Source of the DNA: Umbilicaria muhlenbergii | Taxonomy: Eukaryota > Ascomycota > Lecanoromycetes > Umbilicariales > Umbilicariaceae | Direction of reading: 5' to 3' | Assembly: GCA_000611775.1 (NCBI GenBank) | Contig: KK106981.1 | Coordinates: forward strand, 880,162 to 944,161 | Length of the DNA stretch: 64,000 bases | In this document: piece after piece, positions 31,838 to 43,562 of the stretch | How positions within the stretch are numbered: the first letter of the stretch is position 1 | How the letters are laid out: each line of letters starts with the position of its first letter | Notes under the pieces: model-generated | What the model was told of the DNA's origin: nothing | Database searches by the model: none | The model's input: only the letters and a program-made list of their open reading frames with translations | Translations under genes and position numbers: made by a program

Positions 31838-34786
31838 ATGACATCTCCCTCTCCCTCCGTCCCCGACCTCGCCACCTCACCTCACTCCCCCACCTCCCCT
31901 CGCCCGCCCCCAACGCCGCGCCCACCACCCACCGTCCGCTTCCGCACGTACGAGCACCCCGCCCGCCGTGGCCAATCCGCCGTCTTCGGCCCCATGGACC
32001 TCGACACCGACACCGACACCGACGACCTGCCGTACACGTTCCACCCCGAAGTCGAAGACAACAACACCACCGGTACCGATCACGGCCAGAGGGAAGATCC
32101 ACCCCACCGCCCTCGCTTCCCGCACAACCCCGCGCCTCGCTTCCCCGAACACGCGCGTGAGCGGACGCGGATGCCAGCCCACATCTCCCGCCAGCGACGC
32201 TCCCACTCCCCCCTCAACATCGACCGCTTCGCCGACCTCATCCCCACCCCCCCCGCCCGCACCGCATTGATCCGCCGCGCAGTCCAGGTGCAGCAACACA
32301 TGCCGGCCGTGCTCGCCGCCTCTTCACGCCTCCAAAACGCCCTCGAGGTCTTCAGCCCCACTCCCTGGCCCGTACCGCCGCTTCCGGGGTCGAAGATGGA
32401 TCAGCTGTTCGCGCGGAAGCGGGGCGGGAAAATCGACACCAATGGCGGGGTTTTGCGGGGGGCCTTGGGGAATTGTAGGGGGTTTGGGGTGGAGAAGACG
32501 AGATGGAGTGGGGAGGGCGGCTTGTTGGATGGGGTTATGAGGAGGTTGGTGGTGGATAGTGAGAGGGTGGGGGGCGTGTATGGGTATACTTTCGATGGGG
32601 AGAGCAATGAGGTGGTGAGGAAGGAGTCGGTTAAGGTGGACGAGAAGATGGGGGTTGAGGATGGGGTTGGGGCGAAAGAGGTAGGTGCTGAAGGGAAAAA
32701 GGTGGATGTCGACCGTGCTGTTGCTTCTGGAGTTGCTTCTGGAGTTGCTTCGGGGGTTGATGTCGCTGCAAATCCGGCGGAAGGCATCTCTCCTTTGGAT
32801 ATCTCTCAGATCCCAACTCACGACGCTACTGGAACCACGGTCGTCCTTACACCTCAGCCTGCCAAGTCATCCGCCCGCATCGTGGAGGTGACCGATGATA
32901 TAAGCACTTGTTGCTCAGAGTATCTTGCTCCGGAGGACGACTCGCCTCTCTTCCCTCAATTTCGCATGTCGATGACAGACGCGGATATTGCAAACATGAT
33001 CGGCGCAACGCTTACCATCGACCCCGAGGAGGAGAGGCTTGAGGTTCGAGCACGCAACTCTTGTGGTAGGATGGTGGTCGATAACGAAGGTGTGGATAGT
33101 AGCCCGGAGGCGAACTATCTTAGGTCTATAAGCCCCGAGGACAACCCATATGGTGAAGGTTCTTCTTCCAGTGCATTCAACTGGATTGGCGCTGGCGAAA
33201 CAAAAACAGCTTCGACAGCCGAGAACATCATCGCTGCAGGCATGCTGGACGCCGTCATGGGCGACGTGGACTCGGAAATTCAAGATCCTCCAGTCGTCCC
33301 CGGCATCTCCATCACAAGTCCCGGCGAATCTTCCACAGCAATCCAAGGACCGACAACTCAACTGAGCAAGTCTCAAAGGAAAAACCAAGCTCGCAAGCAG
33401 AAAGGCTACAAGAAGCCCAAGCCCAAGAAGCAGAAGACCGAGCACCCCGCCAACGACGACGCAGCTGCCAGCTCCACCGCTGCAATCCACAACGAAGCCT
33501 ACTTCAGCCGCAACAGGCAGCCCACTCGACCCTTCGACCTAAAAGACCGACGGACTCACCCGCCGTTCATCCTAACCCCGACGCCGGAGCTGATGCCGGG
33601 AAGTTTCACCAATATCATCTGCCACTACGACACGGTCATGGCGCACGCCATCTTGACCCTCACCTTCAAATCCACAACTCCAAACTTCGAAAACCCAGAC
33701 ACCTTACGCAATCAGATCCTCACCCACTTCGAGGTCGGTCTCGACGGCGTCGAATCTATCATCCAAGGGCAGGTCTGCATCCCCGAGAGCAAAGAGTGGA
33801 AGAAATCTGTCCGCGAGACCCGCGTCGGGAAACTCGGACAGCGCAAAGAAGGACAAGCCGGCTTCGACAGAGCCTTGTGCGAGAAACAATTGACCGCCGG
33901 ACACGGATGCGGAATGTGGATCTTCTTCGCGATCCGATGGCGTCGAACTGTCCACGATTGCCGCGGCGCACTCGGCGGAAAATGGGTATGCTTCGGGGCG
34001 CCGGTCGAGGCGTTGAAGCGTCGACAGGGCGAAAGCGAGAGCGTCAACTTGAACCATTGGCTGGACGACGAGAACGAGAGGTACGTCACTTTCCGGCGCA
34101 TGGACATCAAGTTCTCGGCCGGCGGCATCCCGTGCTTCGATTTGATGTATGGTGCGGAGATGAATTGGAACGATGGCGTTTGGAATAAAGTCAAGAATGC
34201 GATGGCGACGTCGGGGTGTGTTGTTAGCTTCCTTTACGATCCGGACGACGAGGGCATGCAGGAGGATAAGCGGTTTTGGGGCGTTCTTGAGAAGCCGGAT
34301 GTTGAGCCGTTTTTCAGCGAGGGACAGACTAAGGAAATTCGGGGATTGTTACCTGGTTTCCGTGCTCAAGGCGATCGAGGTTTGGGGCTGGCGGAGCAGG
34401 GCGGTGCGGTTGGTGTTGTTGGTGCGAAAGGAAAGGGAAAGGCGACTACCGTCGAGGAGGTCAATGAGGACGATGTACTGGGCGGAGGTGACGAGAATAA
34501 GGGTAAGGAGAAGGGTGACGAGATGGATGATTCGGCGGGAGAGATAGTGGAGAATACGGCGGAAGACCGCGCTGCGACTCTCAACGAGATGCCGCCACCT
34601 CCTAGTCCTATGAAATTGGCGTTCACCCTTGGAATGAGCAGCGAATGGCAATCAGCGAAGCGAGCGTTGGAAGAGTCTATCAAGAACCGGAGAGCCGAGG
34701 ATGCACTGGAGGCGCTCTGTGCACGCTTGGAGAAAGAGAACTTGGAGAAATGTGAGGAGGCGGTGAAGGACGGGCAGCTTCAGTAG
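31838..34786 (+). CDS. Large unrecognised protein, disordered N-terminus
   Basis: A single open frame of 982 residues from the ATG at 31838 (in-frame upstream codons lie in a CT-rich leader). No known domain is recognised. The first 170 residues are Pro/Ser/Arg-rich. A Val/Lys/Glu-rich part carries a triple VASG repeat (about residue 300). A Lys-rich stretch (KQKGYKKPKPKKQKTE, about 545) may be a nuclear localisation signal. The part from about residue 570 to 830 looks globular (for example FTNIICHYDTVMAHAILTLTFK, FFAIRWRRTVHDCRGALGGKW, YGAEMNWNDGVWNKVKNAM). The end is acidic and helical (ALCARLEKENLEKCEEAVKD). The codon pattern fits coding, so I trust the gene but not any function. It may be restricted to this lineage. 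Confidence 0.65.
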   Translation: MTSPSPSVPDLATSPHSPTSPRPPPTPRPPPTVRFRTYEHPARRGQSAVFGPMDLDTDTDTDDLPYTFHPEVEDNNTTGTDHGQREDPPHRPRFPHNPAPRFPEHARERTRMPAHISRQRRSHSPLNIDRFADLIPTPPARTALIRRAVQVQQHMPAVLAASSRLQNALEVFSPTPWPVPPLPGSKMDQLFARKRGGKIDTNGGVLRGALGNCRGFGVEKTRWSGEGGLLDGVMRRLVVDSERVGGVYGYTFDGESNEVVRKESVKVDEKMGVEDGVGAKEVGAEGKKVDVDRAVASGVASGVASGVDVAANPAEGISPLDISQIPTHDATGTTVVLTPQPAKSSARIVEVTDDISTCCSEYLAPEDDSPLFPQFRMSMTDADIANMIGATLTIDPEEERLEVRARNSCGRMVVDNEGVDSSPEANYLRSISPEDNPYGEGSSSSAFNWIGAGETKTASTAENIIAAGMLDAVMGDVDSEIQDPPVVPGISITSPGESSTAIQGPTTQLSKSQRKNQARKQKGYKKPKPKKQKTEHPANDDAAASSTAAIHNEAYFSRNRQPTRPFDLKDRRTHPPFILTPTPELMPGSFTNIICHYDTVMAHAILTLTFKSTTPNFENPDTLRNQILTHFEVGLDGVESIIQGQVCIPESKEWKKSVRETRVGKLGQRKEGQAGFDRALCEKQLTAGHGCGMWIFFAIRWRRTVHDCRGALGGKWVCFGAPVEALKRRQGESESVNLNHWLDDENERYVTFRRMDIKFSAGGIPCFDLMYGAEMNWNDGVWNKVKNAMATSGCVVSFLYDPDDEGMQEDKRFWGVLEKPDVEPFFSEGQTKEIRGLLPGFRAQGDRGLGLAEQGGAVGVVGAKGKGKATTVEEVNEDDVLGGGDENKGKEKGDEMDDSAGEIVENTAEDRAATLNEMPPPPSPMKLAFTLGMSSEWQSAKRALEESIKNRRAEDALEALCARLEKENLEKCEEAVKDGQLQ

Positions 34787-35565
34787 GTGTGGGACGATGA
34801 GTTGGTGGTGGAGGCTTCAGATGTAAGATAGACTGCGAAAGGTGACGGGATGCTGGGGAGGTTAAGTACTGCACAGGATAGATGATAACTCAAATCTTGC
34901 ACGGTGGTGATCTTTCTTCCTGATCGCTGTTGTCTTCGTGCTTGTGAAAAGCCCTACGATGGTTTGTCTCCGTTAACGACCCTAAAGCGTACGTAAACAA
35001 GATGTACAATACCGGGGTCATGCAAAAAGCACTTGTAAAGAAATAGGAAGAACTACGCTGACTGGAGTGCGGCAGAAATAAAGTGAGGCAAACCTCGTAT
35101 CAGAGTAAGCAAAAAAGCACGTGCTCTGCCATGCGCGGAATGGGTTATAGTCTCAGGGCTAGCCTGGTTTTTCTAGTGTAAAAAGATCATTTGATATTGA
35201 GTCTCGGGACGATTTGCAGTCATCGCATAAAGCTGCAATCCAATGTGAGTGGGGCAAGTATCCTATAGGTATGAATGTAAATCATCATGTCTCATGTCCC
35301 ATTTAATTGTGCTCCAAATCATGCCTTTTTGTCACACCCGAGAATCGCCGCAGGTGGCTCGATGACATGAAGCCAACTGCATGATGGTTCCGTCATCAAT
35401 CAGCAATAACTATTCGCACTTAAAAGACAATATCATAAATCAAGACTCAAGTCTACTTGATAGACACAATCACAACAGGTCAGGTCATATCGTTATACCG
35501 GTATTGAATAGAGCATGCTGAACCGTCGCTTCGTTGATTTAACTCGACATCTTTTGATTAACTTT
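34787..35565. other. Intergenic region between convergent genes
   Basis: About 780 bases, AT-richer than its surroundings, with no supported gene. It lies between two gene 3' ends and probably holds their UTRs and polyadenylation signals. Confidence 0.45.
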
Positions 35566-36428
35566 CTATTTCGATGAAAGAGCCTTCTGTATGGCCTTCC
35601 CGACACCAGTTGCGCTCGCAGGATTTTGGCCGGTGATTAGCCTGCCATTTTTGGAGACAACAACTTTCTCGGCCCATGGCTCTGATGCTTTCTCGAAGAG
35701 CCCGCCGCTATTCTTGTTCAGCTCGTCCTCAAGCTTGAATGGCATGGCGGCCGTCAGGTTGACAGCGTCCTCTTCGGCATTCGAGAAACCGGTCACCGCG
35801 GACCCTTTGATGAGGTACGATCCGTCGGAGAGCTTGGCGTTGATGAGCGCAGCGGGTCCGTGGCAGACAGCCGAGACAATCTTGTCTGACTCCCAGAACT
35901 CACGAATAATTTGGTGAGAAGTTTCGTCGGTTGCGAGGTCGAACATGGCTACGAGACGATGTCAGTCAGCACAGCTACACCTCCGAAGAGTAAAATGTGT
36001 ATTTGTTGGGGGAGAAGGAGCTGTGAGCATGTGGCTAAACCAGGCAGACTTACGCCCGTGTCCGCCAACGAAGAAGATGGCATCGAATTCCTTTGCACGG
36101 CCCACGAAGTTCGATAGCTTCTCAGTATTTTTCCACAGTGATTGCTTGTTGTTCAAGAAGTCAACCGAAGCTTTGTCTTCCTTTGTGGCCTCGACGGAGC
36201 TCGGATCAAGAGGCGCCTCTCCACCAGCTGGACTGGCAATGGTGATCTGGGCATTGGGTGCGAGGATATCATAGGGATGTGCGAACTCTGGCTGCTCAGC
36301 CATTAGCCTTTTCGACTCAATACCGCACACAAACGAATGCTCCGTACCAAATACCATCCGGTGGGGTGACCAGTGTTCCCCATTTTGTTGTGGGAGGTAA
36401 GCACGAAAAGAACCTTTGGTTGAGACAT
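35566..36428 (-). CDS. DJ-1/PfpI superfamily protein, Hsp31-type glyoxalase III candidate
   Basis: Three exons (36428-36348, 36291-36054, 35948-35566), 233 residues. Start MSQPKVLFVLTSHNKMGNTG, then GWYLPEFAHPYDIL with the conserved Glu and His, the block ITIASPAGGEAPLDPSS, FFVGGHGPMFDLATDE, and the nucleophile elbow SAVCHGPAAL (Cys135). These are the marks of the yeast Hsp31 group, which acts as a glutathione-independent glyoxalase converting methylglyoxal to lactate and may also act as a chaperone in stress. The introns of 56 and 105 bp are GT-AG and join in frame. All catalytic residues expected (Glu, Cys, His) are present, so it is probably active in the cytoplasm. The exact yeast orthologue (HSP31 to HSP34) cannot be told. 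Confidence 0.93.
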
Positions 36429-38707
36429 TGCTGATATGCGCTGTTTGATTCGAAAACGGGTATGTACGAACAGAGAGCGACTGGCTGAACAGATGATGCC
36501 TAAAAGTAGAAAAAAATCTGTTATCTACCTTGAAGTGATGAAGCAAAGAAAAGTTCTCGAAGCTTCATCAACGTGGGGCAGAATGACTAAGCACTACTCG
36601 TACCCGCCGAGGTTCGTCACCGTTCATCATCCTCTTGGTACGGTACCTGACAGACTTTGTCGATCATCATCCTCATCGGGCTGCCGGTCGCGGAAGGCCC
36701 CACATATCCCCATCAAGACTTCGCTGCCAAAAACAACGCATTCCGTCTGCGGTTCGTCGGATGTGGTGACCCTGATGAGCTCGAGGACTTTCAGTATCCT
36801 TGTGCTTGATAGGTTCCACAAACCGTTACGACTCAATGCAATCCGAGTTGATGTCTGCGAGACTGACAGTACGCCTGCGGCACTCAACATCAAGCCTACC
36901 TTGCTGTTCGATGCTTGGTCCGATTCATTTGCTCTGACTTTCCAAGACTCGGAGTAATGTCGCACTGCCTTCTGCGCCAGTGGCCACGGCGAGCTTTATT
37001 CCCTTTTGCTCCGCTATGGCGTTAACGTTAAAGGGCGGGGTTTCTTTAGTAAAGAAGAGATAGTCGTTGTCGTATGTTGTCCCTCACTGCTCACAAGTAG
37101 CCTACCACTCTCGAGCTAAAGAAGACAAATCACTCGCTGCTGGCATCCGAGGCATCGACTCAAGTGGGGCCAGTTGCCACTCGGGTAAGAAGCCAATCAC
37201 CGGGCAAACGGTCTGCCGAGTCACCCGTAGGAGCTATTGATTACTCGGAGTACAGCTTTTGCCTCACCCGCCGCAGGCATGGCCCAAGCACATTCGGGCC
37301 ACTGGGCCACCGGGACTCTGGGGCACGACTGCATACTAGTGAAGGGTCGATCAAGGCTCAGGAGCATGTGACTGGCTGCCTCGGACTCGCGTTGAGCATC
37401 GAGCGAGCCTGCGCGATCGAGGTAAATATCCGTCGACTCACGCTGTCCCTTCGACTGCGTATGTAGTAGTAATTGATCCTTCTTTGTGCCCCGCGCCTAT
37501 CCGTGTTACAAACAACGCTTTGGGCCGGCGACACATGCGAGTCGTGACAGAGGATCGGGCCAGCTAAGCTGACGTGAATTCCACGTTGTCGGGACACCCT
37601 CCGTGTGAAGCGACGTTGGCACACACCAGTCACGGTAGGATGGGCACTTGGCCAATGTAAGATGCCTGAGATGGTGGAAGAGATAAGGGGGGCGCGAGTG
37701 GCATGAACTGCTCGCTGCAAAGGCGTTGTCCGATTGCCTTTCTGAGGCTTGCATCGACCTCGGCCGCTCCATGGCTCATCCTCACCGTCATCCTGGTAAC
37801 GACTTCGTCCTCACACCTCGTTGGTTGTCGGTTGCGCGTTGTGGCGCATGGCTTGTGGCTTTCGGAGGCCCTTCCGCCTGCGAAGCGGGACAAGCTGACA
37901 GGCGTCTGCTCCCTCTCCGTCCGAACTCTGAAGCAGGCTTGGCGGGCCCTGGCCTGTCTGGCTCTTCACCTCTGGCCGTGTTGTAACTTGTATTACCCGA
38001 ACGAAGCTTCCCGAGTGCCCGATCGGAGAGTACGAGAGCTACTGTGTAAGCATCTGTTTCAACTGTGCTGTGCCATCGCCACCGAAGCGGGGTTGCCAGC
38101 TCGCCAACGCGGCGTGATATCTTTGTGCGATGGCTACCTTGTTGACTGTGACTTGTGCACTGGCACCATTCCTGGCGGTACGGTATAGTAAGATACAGGT
38201 AGTGCTTGGGTATGCGATGCGATGCACGACGCAGCTATCGCCATTCCGGTCGTTCAAGGCGGCCGTCCAGAGCGCAGAGTTCCAGAGGATCGTCTCGCAG
38301 GCCGCCGAAGCTTTGAGGCCTCGCTCCGTCGCGGTGGGAAATGCCATGGACCGCGGTCTAGACTCGGCCGCGTCGCTCTCGTATATTTCTCTCCTCCAGA
38401 ACCTGGTCACAATCGTTGAGTTGACAACGCTCTCCAATTGGGCCATCGCACCCTGGACCCTGCTCGTGCCACCACGTCCACGTCCGCCCCTTCCCTTCCC
38501 TTTCCTTTCGAAACTCATTGTTATGCTGCCCGCTTCTTGTGCCAACGTTCGCTTCCGCCATCCGTGATTAGGTCCCTTAGTCAAGAAAGCAACCGGGGTC
38601 TTCACAGGCAATTCATTCGTCTTCCCGGACCGTGGGACTTCGCTGATACGCCTGCTTTATGTTGTGAATCCCTTGAAGAAAAGTCTGTCTGACCACAGAT
38701 CCCACGC
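36429..38707. other. Gene-poor stretch of 2.3 kb
   Basis: No gene is supported with confidence. A minus-strand segment (about 36915-37060) translates to natural-looking sequence (TPPFNVNAIAEQKGIKLAVA), but no start codon or following exon could be found. Open frames at 37703-38188 (+) and 38130-38567 (+) lack family resemblance. Confidence 0.4.
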
Positions 38708-40682
38708 ATGGCGACCTTATTGACGCATTTCCCAAACCGCTCAAACATCGAATTCCACCATGAGACATATTCGATCGACCCCAAAGATAAACCCCGACTG
38801 CCGCATCCTGTTCGGAATTGGAAGGGAGAAGTGGAAAGCGGAGTTCCGCCGACACTTCAACCACATCCTGGAACACAATGTCATCTGAATAACACCTTGT
38901 TGGGCCACCCTTCTGCTGATAGCGAACTTCCAGCAAACCTGGCAATGCAGGATGGGAGCCATAGACAAAAGGGAGAGCTTCTGCGGTCGAGGTCGGCCAA
39001 GCGTTGGAAGCGCACGTCATCTGTCCCAACGGCTGAGACGGTGAAGGTGTCCTCCCAGATACAGCAAATATTCCGGCTTAAATCAACCCCGAAGTTACAG
39101 CTCCCCTCCTTTGAGCTTTTGGGTATCGCCAACCCTCATCCCGATAAGTTCAGGTCGTCTCATCAAAGCAGGGCATCGTTGTGTGGTCCATGGCGGACGC
39201 ATGGCCAGCGCCGAGGCGCCGAGTCAGATCCTGTTCAACTTCCGGAGCTCATCGTCGAAGGACAAACGACCACAGGCCACGAAATACCTGCCGTGCTCAC
39301 TCCTCCGGACGAGCACACAATCCTCGACTGGGTGGGATCAATGAATAAGAACCCAAGAGACGCGGCGAGCACAAGCATGACGGACTTGACCACAACCACG
39401 ATGAGCATGGAGACACTGGCCATCACTGCGGCTTCCTCAGGGAAGGGCGAAGGTGTCACGGCATCAGAATTGCCTACTGAGGACCAACGTGATGGCGCAA
39501 GCGGCGAACAAAGTGCTGCAGCTCAAGCCCCGAGTGGTCAAGAAGCAGGGATGTCAGGTTCGGAATCCAGTCAAGGCTGGCTAGAGCAAGCCATTACAGT
39601 AGCACGTGAGTTCGAAGAGTACTGTCATCGTCATTTCATCATGACTGATTGTTGTAGTATCGACCATACGGACTTCTGGTAGTGCTGGCGATGCAGTCAA
39701 GTTTTTATCGCATGCCATGCCGTGTCCTGCATCTGGAACCAACGAACCGTCGACCACGGCCTTCTTAGCCATCATTAGCGCTCTCCAAGACAAGATCTAC
39801 TCGGGCCATGTGCAATACATCTCCGTTACCCACGCAGTTCCTTTGCGATTCAACCTTGCGGACCTACCAACCTCACCACCTAGTACGCCAAACCCTACCG
39901 TACTAGGCGGAAGCGACTATTTCTCGATCTTTGCAAATGCAGTGGCTGTCGTTGACCGCCACGGCCAAGCAGCACTCAATACCCCGGTTCCGTCTTCACC
40001 ATGCCCGATCGTGCCTCCCTCAAGCGTCGAGATCTCACTACTTGAGCGCTACATACCGCCAAGCACGATGCAGGAATATTTCGATCTCTTCTCCGCAACA
40101 GATCCATCTGCGCTCGTAGACCGTCTCGTGGAGCTTAGGCCGAACGGCGGCACAATGGTCTTCATCTACCCGACCAGAGCTGGAGGTGAAACTTTTGCGC
40201 AGAACTACCTCGGCCCGATTCTCGATCCGCTCCTACGCACTTTAGTCGTACTTCACAAGCTGTCGGCAGACATTGGCGTTAACATAGGAAAAATGGCTAC
40301 TGTCGAACACTTGGCTACCTTTGAAGGCACTAAGCGCAAACTGAACGTTCTGTTTAGCAAGTTGAACCGTGGGAGCAGTCTCCAGACAACAGCACCGGAG
40401 AAGAGAATGTCATACTCCTTGGTCCATTCCTGTAAAGGCACGGTGCAGATGGATCGGAAGGTCTGGTCGGAATGGTGGGCTCAGCAGGAGATACCACGCG
40501 TGCGGGAGGTTATGGCACGGTATTTCAAACGAGCTCAGCATCTACCGGCCGACACCGACGTCACCTCGGCAGTCTTGGTCCGAGAAATCCTTGATGGTGT
40601 GGCTTCAAGGCCGTATAGCAAAGGTACTGCACCGACGAAGGGGATCGAGGTTGGCGTCTTCGTCATCCGAAGAACAGCCTGA
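38708..40682 (+). CDS. Conserved fungal protein of unknown function
   Basis: Two exons (38708-39605, 39658-40682) joined by a 52-bp intron (GTGAGT...TTGTAG), 640 residues. The first 300 residues are Ser/Thr-rich and look disordered. After the intron the protein is globular: LSTIRTSGSAGDAVKFLSHA, FLAIISALQDKIYSGHVQYI, LLERYIPPSTMQEYFDLFS, NGGTMVFIYPTRAGGETFAQ, NYLGPILDPLLRTLVVLHKL, and the end GIEVGVFVIRRTA. I recall this block from uncharacterised proteins in many filamentous ascomycetes but know no function. The order (DKIYSGHVQYISVTH, then GGTMVFIYPT) could suit a Rossmann-like or methyltransferase-like fold, but no SAM motif is clear. There is no signal peptide or membrane segment. Confidence 0.75.
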
Positions 40683-41485
40683 GTGAGTGTGGGATCAGAG
40701 ACATTTGGAAGAGAAGGCCTGCTGGGTACACGGTCGGAAAACGCGACCATGTTTCATGACTTCATTTCTCAACTTCCACTCCTGTTTTATTATTTCTGTT
40801 CATACATTCTTCTTGCACAAGTCCACTTTTCCGACGGCAAAGTGGCTGGTTCAACAAGCATCATGGCGAATTCAGGGGATTGAAATACGCCAGCGAGGCG
40901 TTCCTGGCTACAGCAAAATCATGGAAATCCGGCGAAAGATATCAACGTTCACAGATAGCGGAAGAGAGCAATACCACGTAATCCAATGCTACCCTCCCTC
41001 TGAGGGACAATGTGATCTCGTCAGAAGCAACCCGGTAGAATTCGCGGCAGAGGTGCATACGCCCATATGCCTTACTTGACTTTGCACCATGGATAAACCC
41101 AACTATCCCACTTACGGGAGTCCCATGCTATACTTGCAAAGAACGAAGCCTGGTAGCAAAAATAAAGATCATTTATGCAGAAGGTGATGTATGTACAAAA
41201 GAACAATAACTATTCACGAAGCCCTACGGAGGACTGACAATAGCAAAAACCATTTCAATGGGCGGTGGATTATTGATTTGCCGGCCCGAAGTAAGCTAAG
41301 CCCGTTCGAATACACACCAGCCCCCCAAATGACGCCCACTCAGATCAATGCTTTTACAAACTCCACAAAGCCTCTCACTTACACCGACGTTTGAATATCT
41401 CTCATCTACGAACGAGCTAAATCAGCACCAACAACTGTCAGATTCAGAAAATTCAACCACCGGCAGGAAGCCGTCCTCCAGCGCC
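40683..41485. other. Intergenic region between two plus-strand genes
   Basis: About 800 bases with no supported gene; it should include the promoter and leader of the next gene. Confidence 0.4.
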
Positions 41486-43349
41486 ATGGCCTACTCGCCC
41501 TCCCCACAGATCTCGCCCACAATGCACGCAAGCAGCGTCTCGCATCCCCACCGCCTCTCTGCGACACCGCCACTACCTCAGGCCCTCTCTAAGCGCGACA
41601 AACGTCGCAATGCAATCTCTGAGCGTTTGAACGAACTAGTCACCACTTTCGCTGAGAATCGTGACCCCATCTACCGCCAACAGCTGCATGCGCTCCAAGT
41701 CGACATGGGCTACATGCTACGCGCAGACCCTTATCAAGATAAGCCATTGGACGATTTGGCGGACGATATAACGGATGAGATGGTAGCCGCCATGGCTAGC
41801 CATCCCAATAGCTTTGTGCGTGGGGGCCAAGGTGCTGCTCGAATGCCAATGCCGGAGGTTGAACTCCCACCTTCCAGTGGGAAGTGGGCATCAGTGTTTG
41901 CGCAGGAAGTCAATAATGCTTTGGAGCAGCGTGATGCTTCATTGACATTGCTTGCGGTATGTTGCCCCTTGTTTTGGCAAATCAGTTGATTCCCAATCTA
42001 CACTGCTGTGCCATACCTCACTGAGCACCCATCCCGTGACCTCTCAATCTAATACTAATGGACCATCTTCACAGGAACGCCACTCGAGGAAAATGCAGTC
42101 TATACAACAAGACAAATTGTACAGAGTCAAAGTAGCTCTTGACGAGCACAAGCTGCTTACTGAGGCGCTTCGTGAACGTCTCCTACAAACGCTGGGACAG
42201 AAGAAAGCTCGATTGCTTAAAGAAAAGGAACAGTTCGACATTGCCGAAATCAACGCTCTACTGCTTCACCCCAATCAGTTCAGCATCACCAATCCAGGCA
42301 GCCCAGGCGGCGCTCAAAGCAATAGGAAAACACGGCACACACGCCATAGAATGGATGCTGATGACACAGGCGTAACAGGGGAGAGCGGGAAGAGAAAGCG
42401 CAAAACCGCCATGGAAGATACTGGTTCCCCAGGGCCATCAATGCGGATCATTGACATAGATTCAACGAACCCTTGGAAAGAAGCACACGCCAAACAGACA
42501 GCTCACCAAATGACCGCCCCACTCTACTCCGTCGAACGTCTTTTCACAGAGAAAGAGTTGTCGCTGTTCAACCAATCCGCACACATTGCAGCGCGTCGCT
42601 ATTTCGCTTCCAAGAGGCAAAAAACTCACCACAACACCAACGGCATGCCGGTCAGCCACGACTCCGGCACAGCCACCAATGGCAACGCTACCGACGCCGA
42701 AGACAACGCAGCCGGTTCCGGCAACGGCACCCTCATCGACGAAGGCGACAACGAAGACAACGAAGTCGCAGCCGGAGCCGCAATAGCCCCCGAAATGGAC
42801 CGCACAGCCAACCAATCCTTCCACGCCACCCGATCCACCCGCGCCACCAACATCTCCGGTCTCAACCTCCTCGGCGACCTCGCCGGTCTCGCCATCCCGG
42901 CCATCGCGGTCGTCGGTCCCAGGGACGCCGGCAGAGGTGGCAGAAACCCCGACGATCTCACTGCCAATGGCCCTACTCGTCTCGACGCCCGCGAGGCAGA
43001 CGAAGACTTGGCGCTTATGCAGGCGGCTATCGACGAAGACGGCAAAGGCGACGGGTCGGTCAATCAGAGACTCATCGACGAATTGGCGGCCCCGGGGCCG
43101 TTGAAATTGGGGTCGGCGCAGGCGCTGGGGTTGGGCTTGACTGTTGATAGTGCGGTCAGGGCTACCAATGGGATGGGTGGTGGCGTTATGAGTCGAAAAC
43201 CTAGTTTGACGGGGTTTAGTGATATGGGGGGGGTGGCGATGAGTCGGAATGGGTCGGGGAATGCGGGGGGGAGTGGGATGGCGAGGACGGCGAGTGGAGC
43301 GGGTTATACGAATGGGGAGTCGGCAGGGAAGAGGAGTAGGTTGAGGTAG
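41486..43349 (+). CDS. Putative Sds3/Dep1-like chromatin regulator
   Basis: Two exons (41486-41956, 42075-43349) with a 118-bp intron (GTATGT...CACAG) give 581 residues. The N-terminal half has a helical block: SKRDKRRNAISERLNELVTT, FAENRDPIYRQQLHALQVDM, then a long coiled coil over the splice junction (LEQRDASLTLLAERHSRKMQ) followed by LLKEKEQFDIAEINALLLHP. This order (a short basic helix, RDxxYR, then a long coiled coil) resembles the Sds3/Dep1 family of Rpd3 deacetylase complex subunits; the match is by memory. The middle has a basic block (GKRKRKTAMED). The second half is Gly/Asn/Ser-rich low complexity. An upstream in-frame start is possible at 41348, but the ATG at 41486 has a better context (GCGCCATGG). 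Confidence 0.6.
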
Positions 43350-43562
43350 AGTCGGGGGTTTGGGGTGGCTGCATCTACGGGGGTGAGCGGGCATAGGAAG
43401 GAGGAGTCGGGTGATCAACGCGTTGCATCGGATGGGTTTAGTTGGCTGGCGTTTTATGTTTCGACATCTACTTTAGCCGGAAATAATCTAGCCCAAATGT
43501 AAACTCTGTGCAATGCCAGAGATATCATTGGTCTAGTATGTATCCATACCATAGCCCCTTCG

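Noticed and set aside
38039-38611. Overlapping minus and plus frames in the gene-poor 38-kb area
   Set aside because: No motif, no natural-looking segments and no splice logic on either strand.
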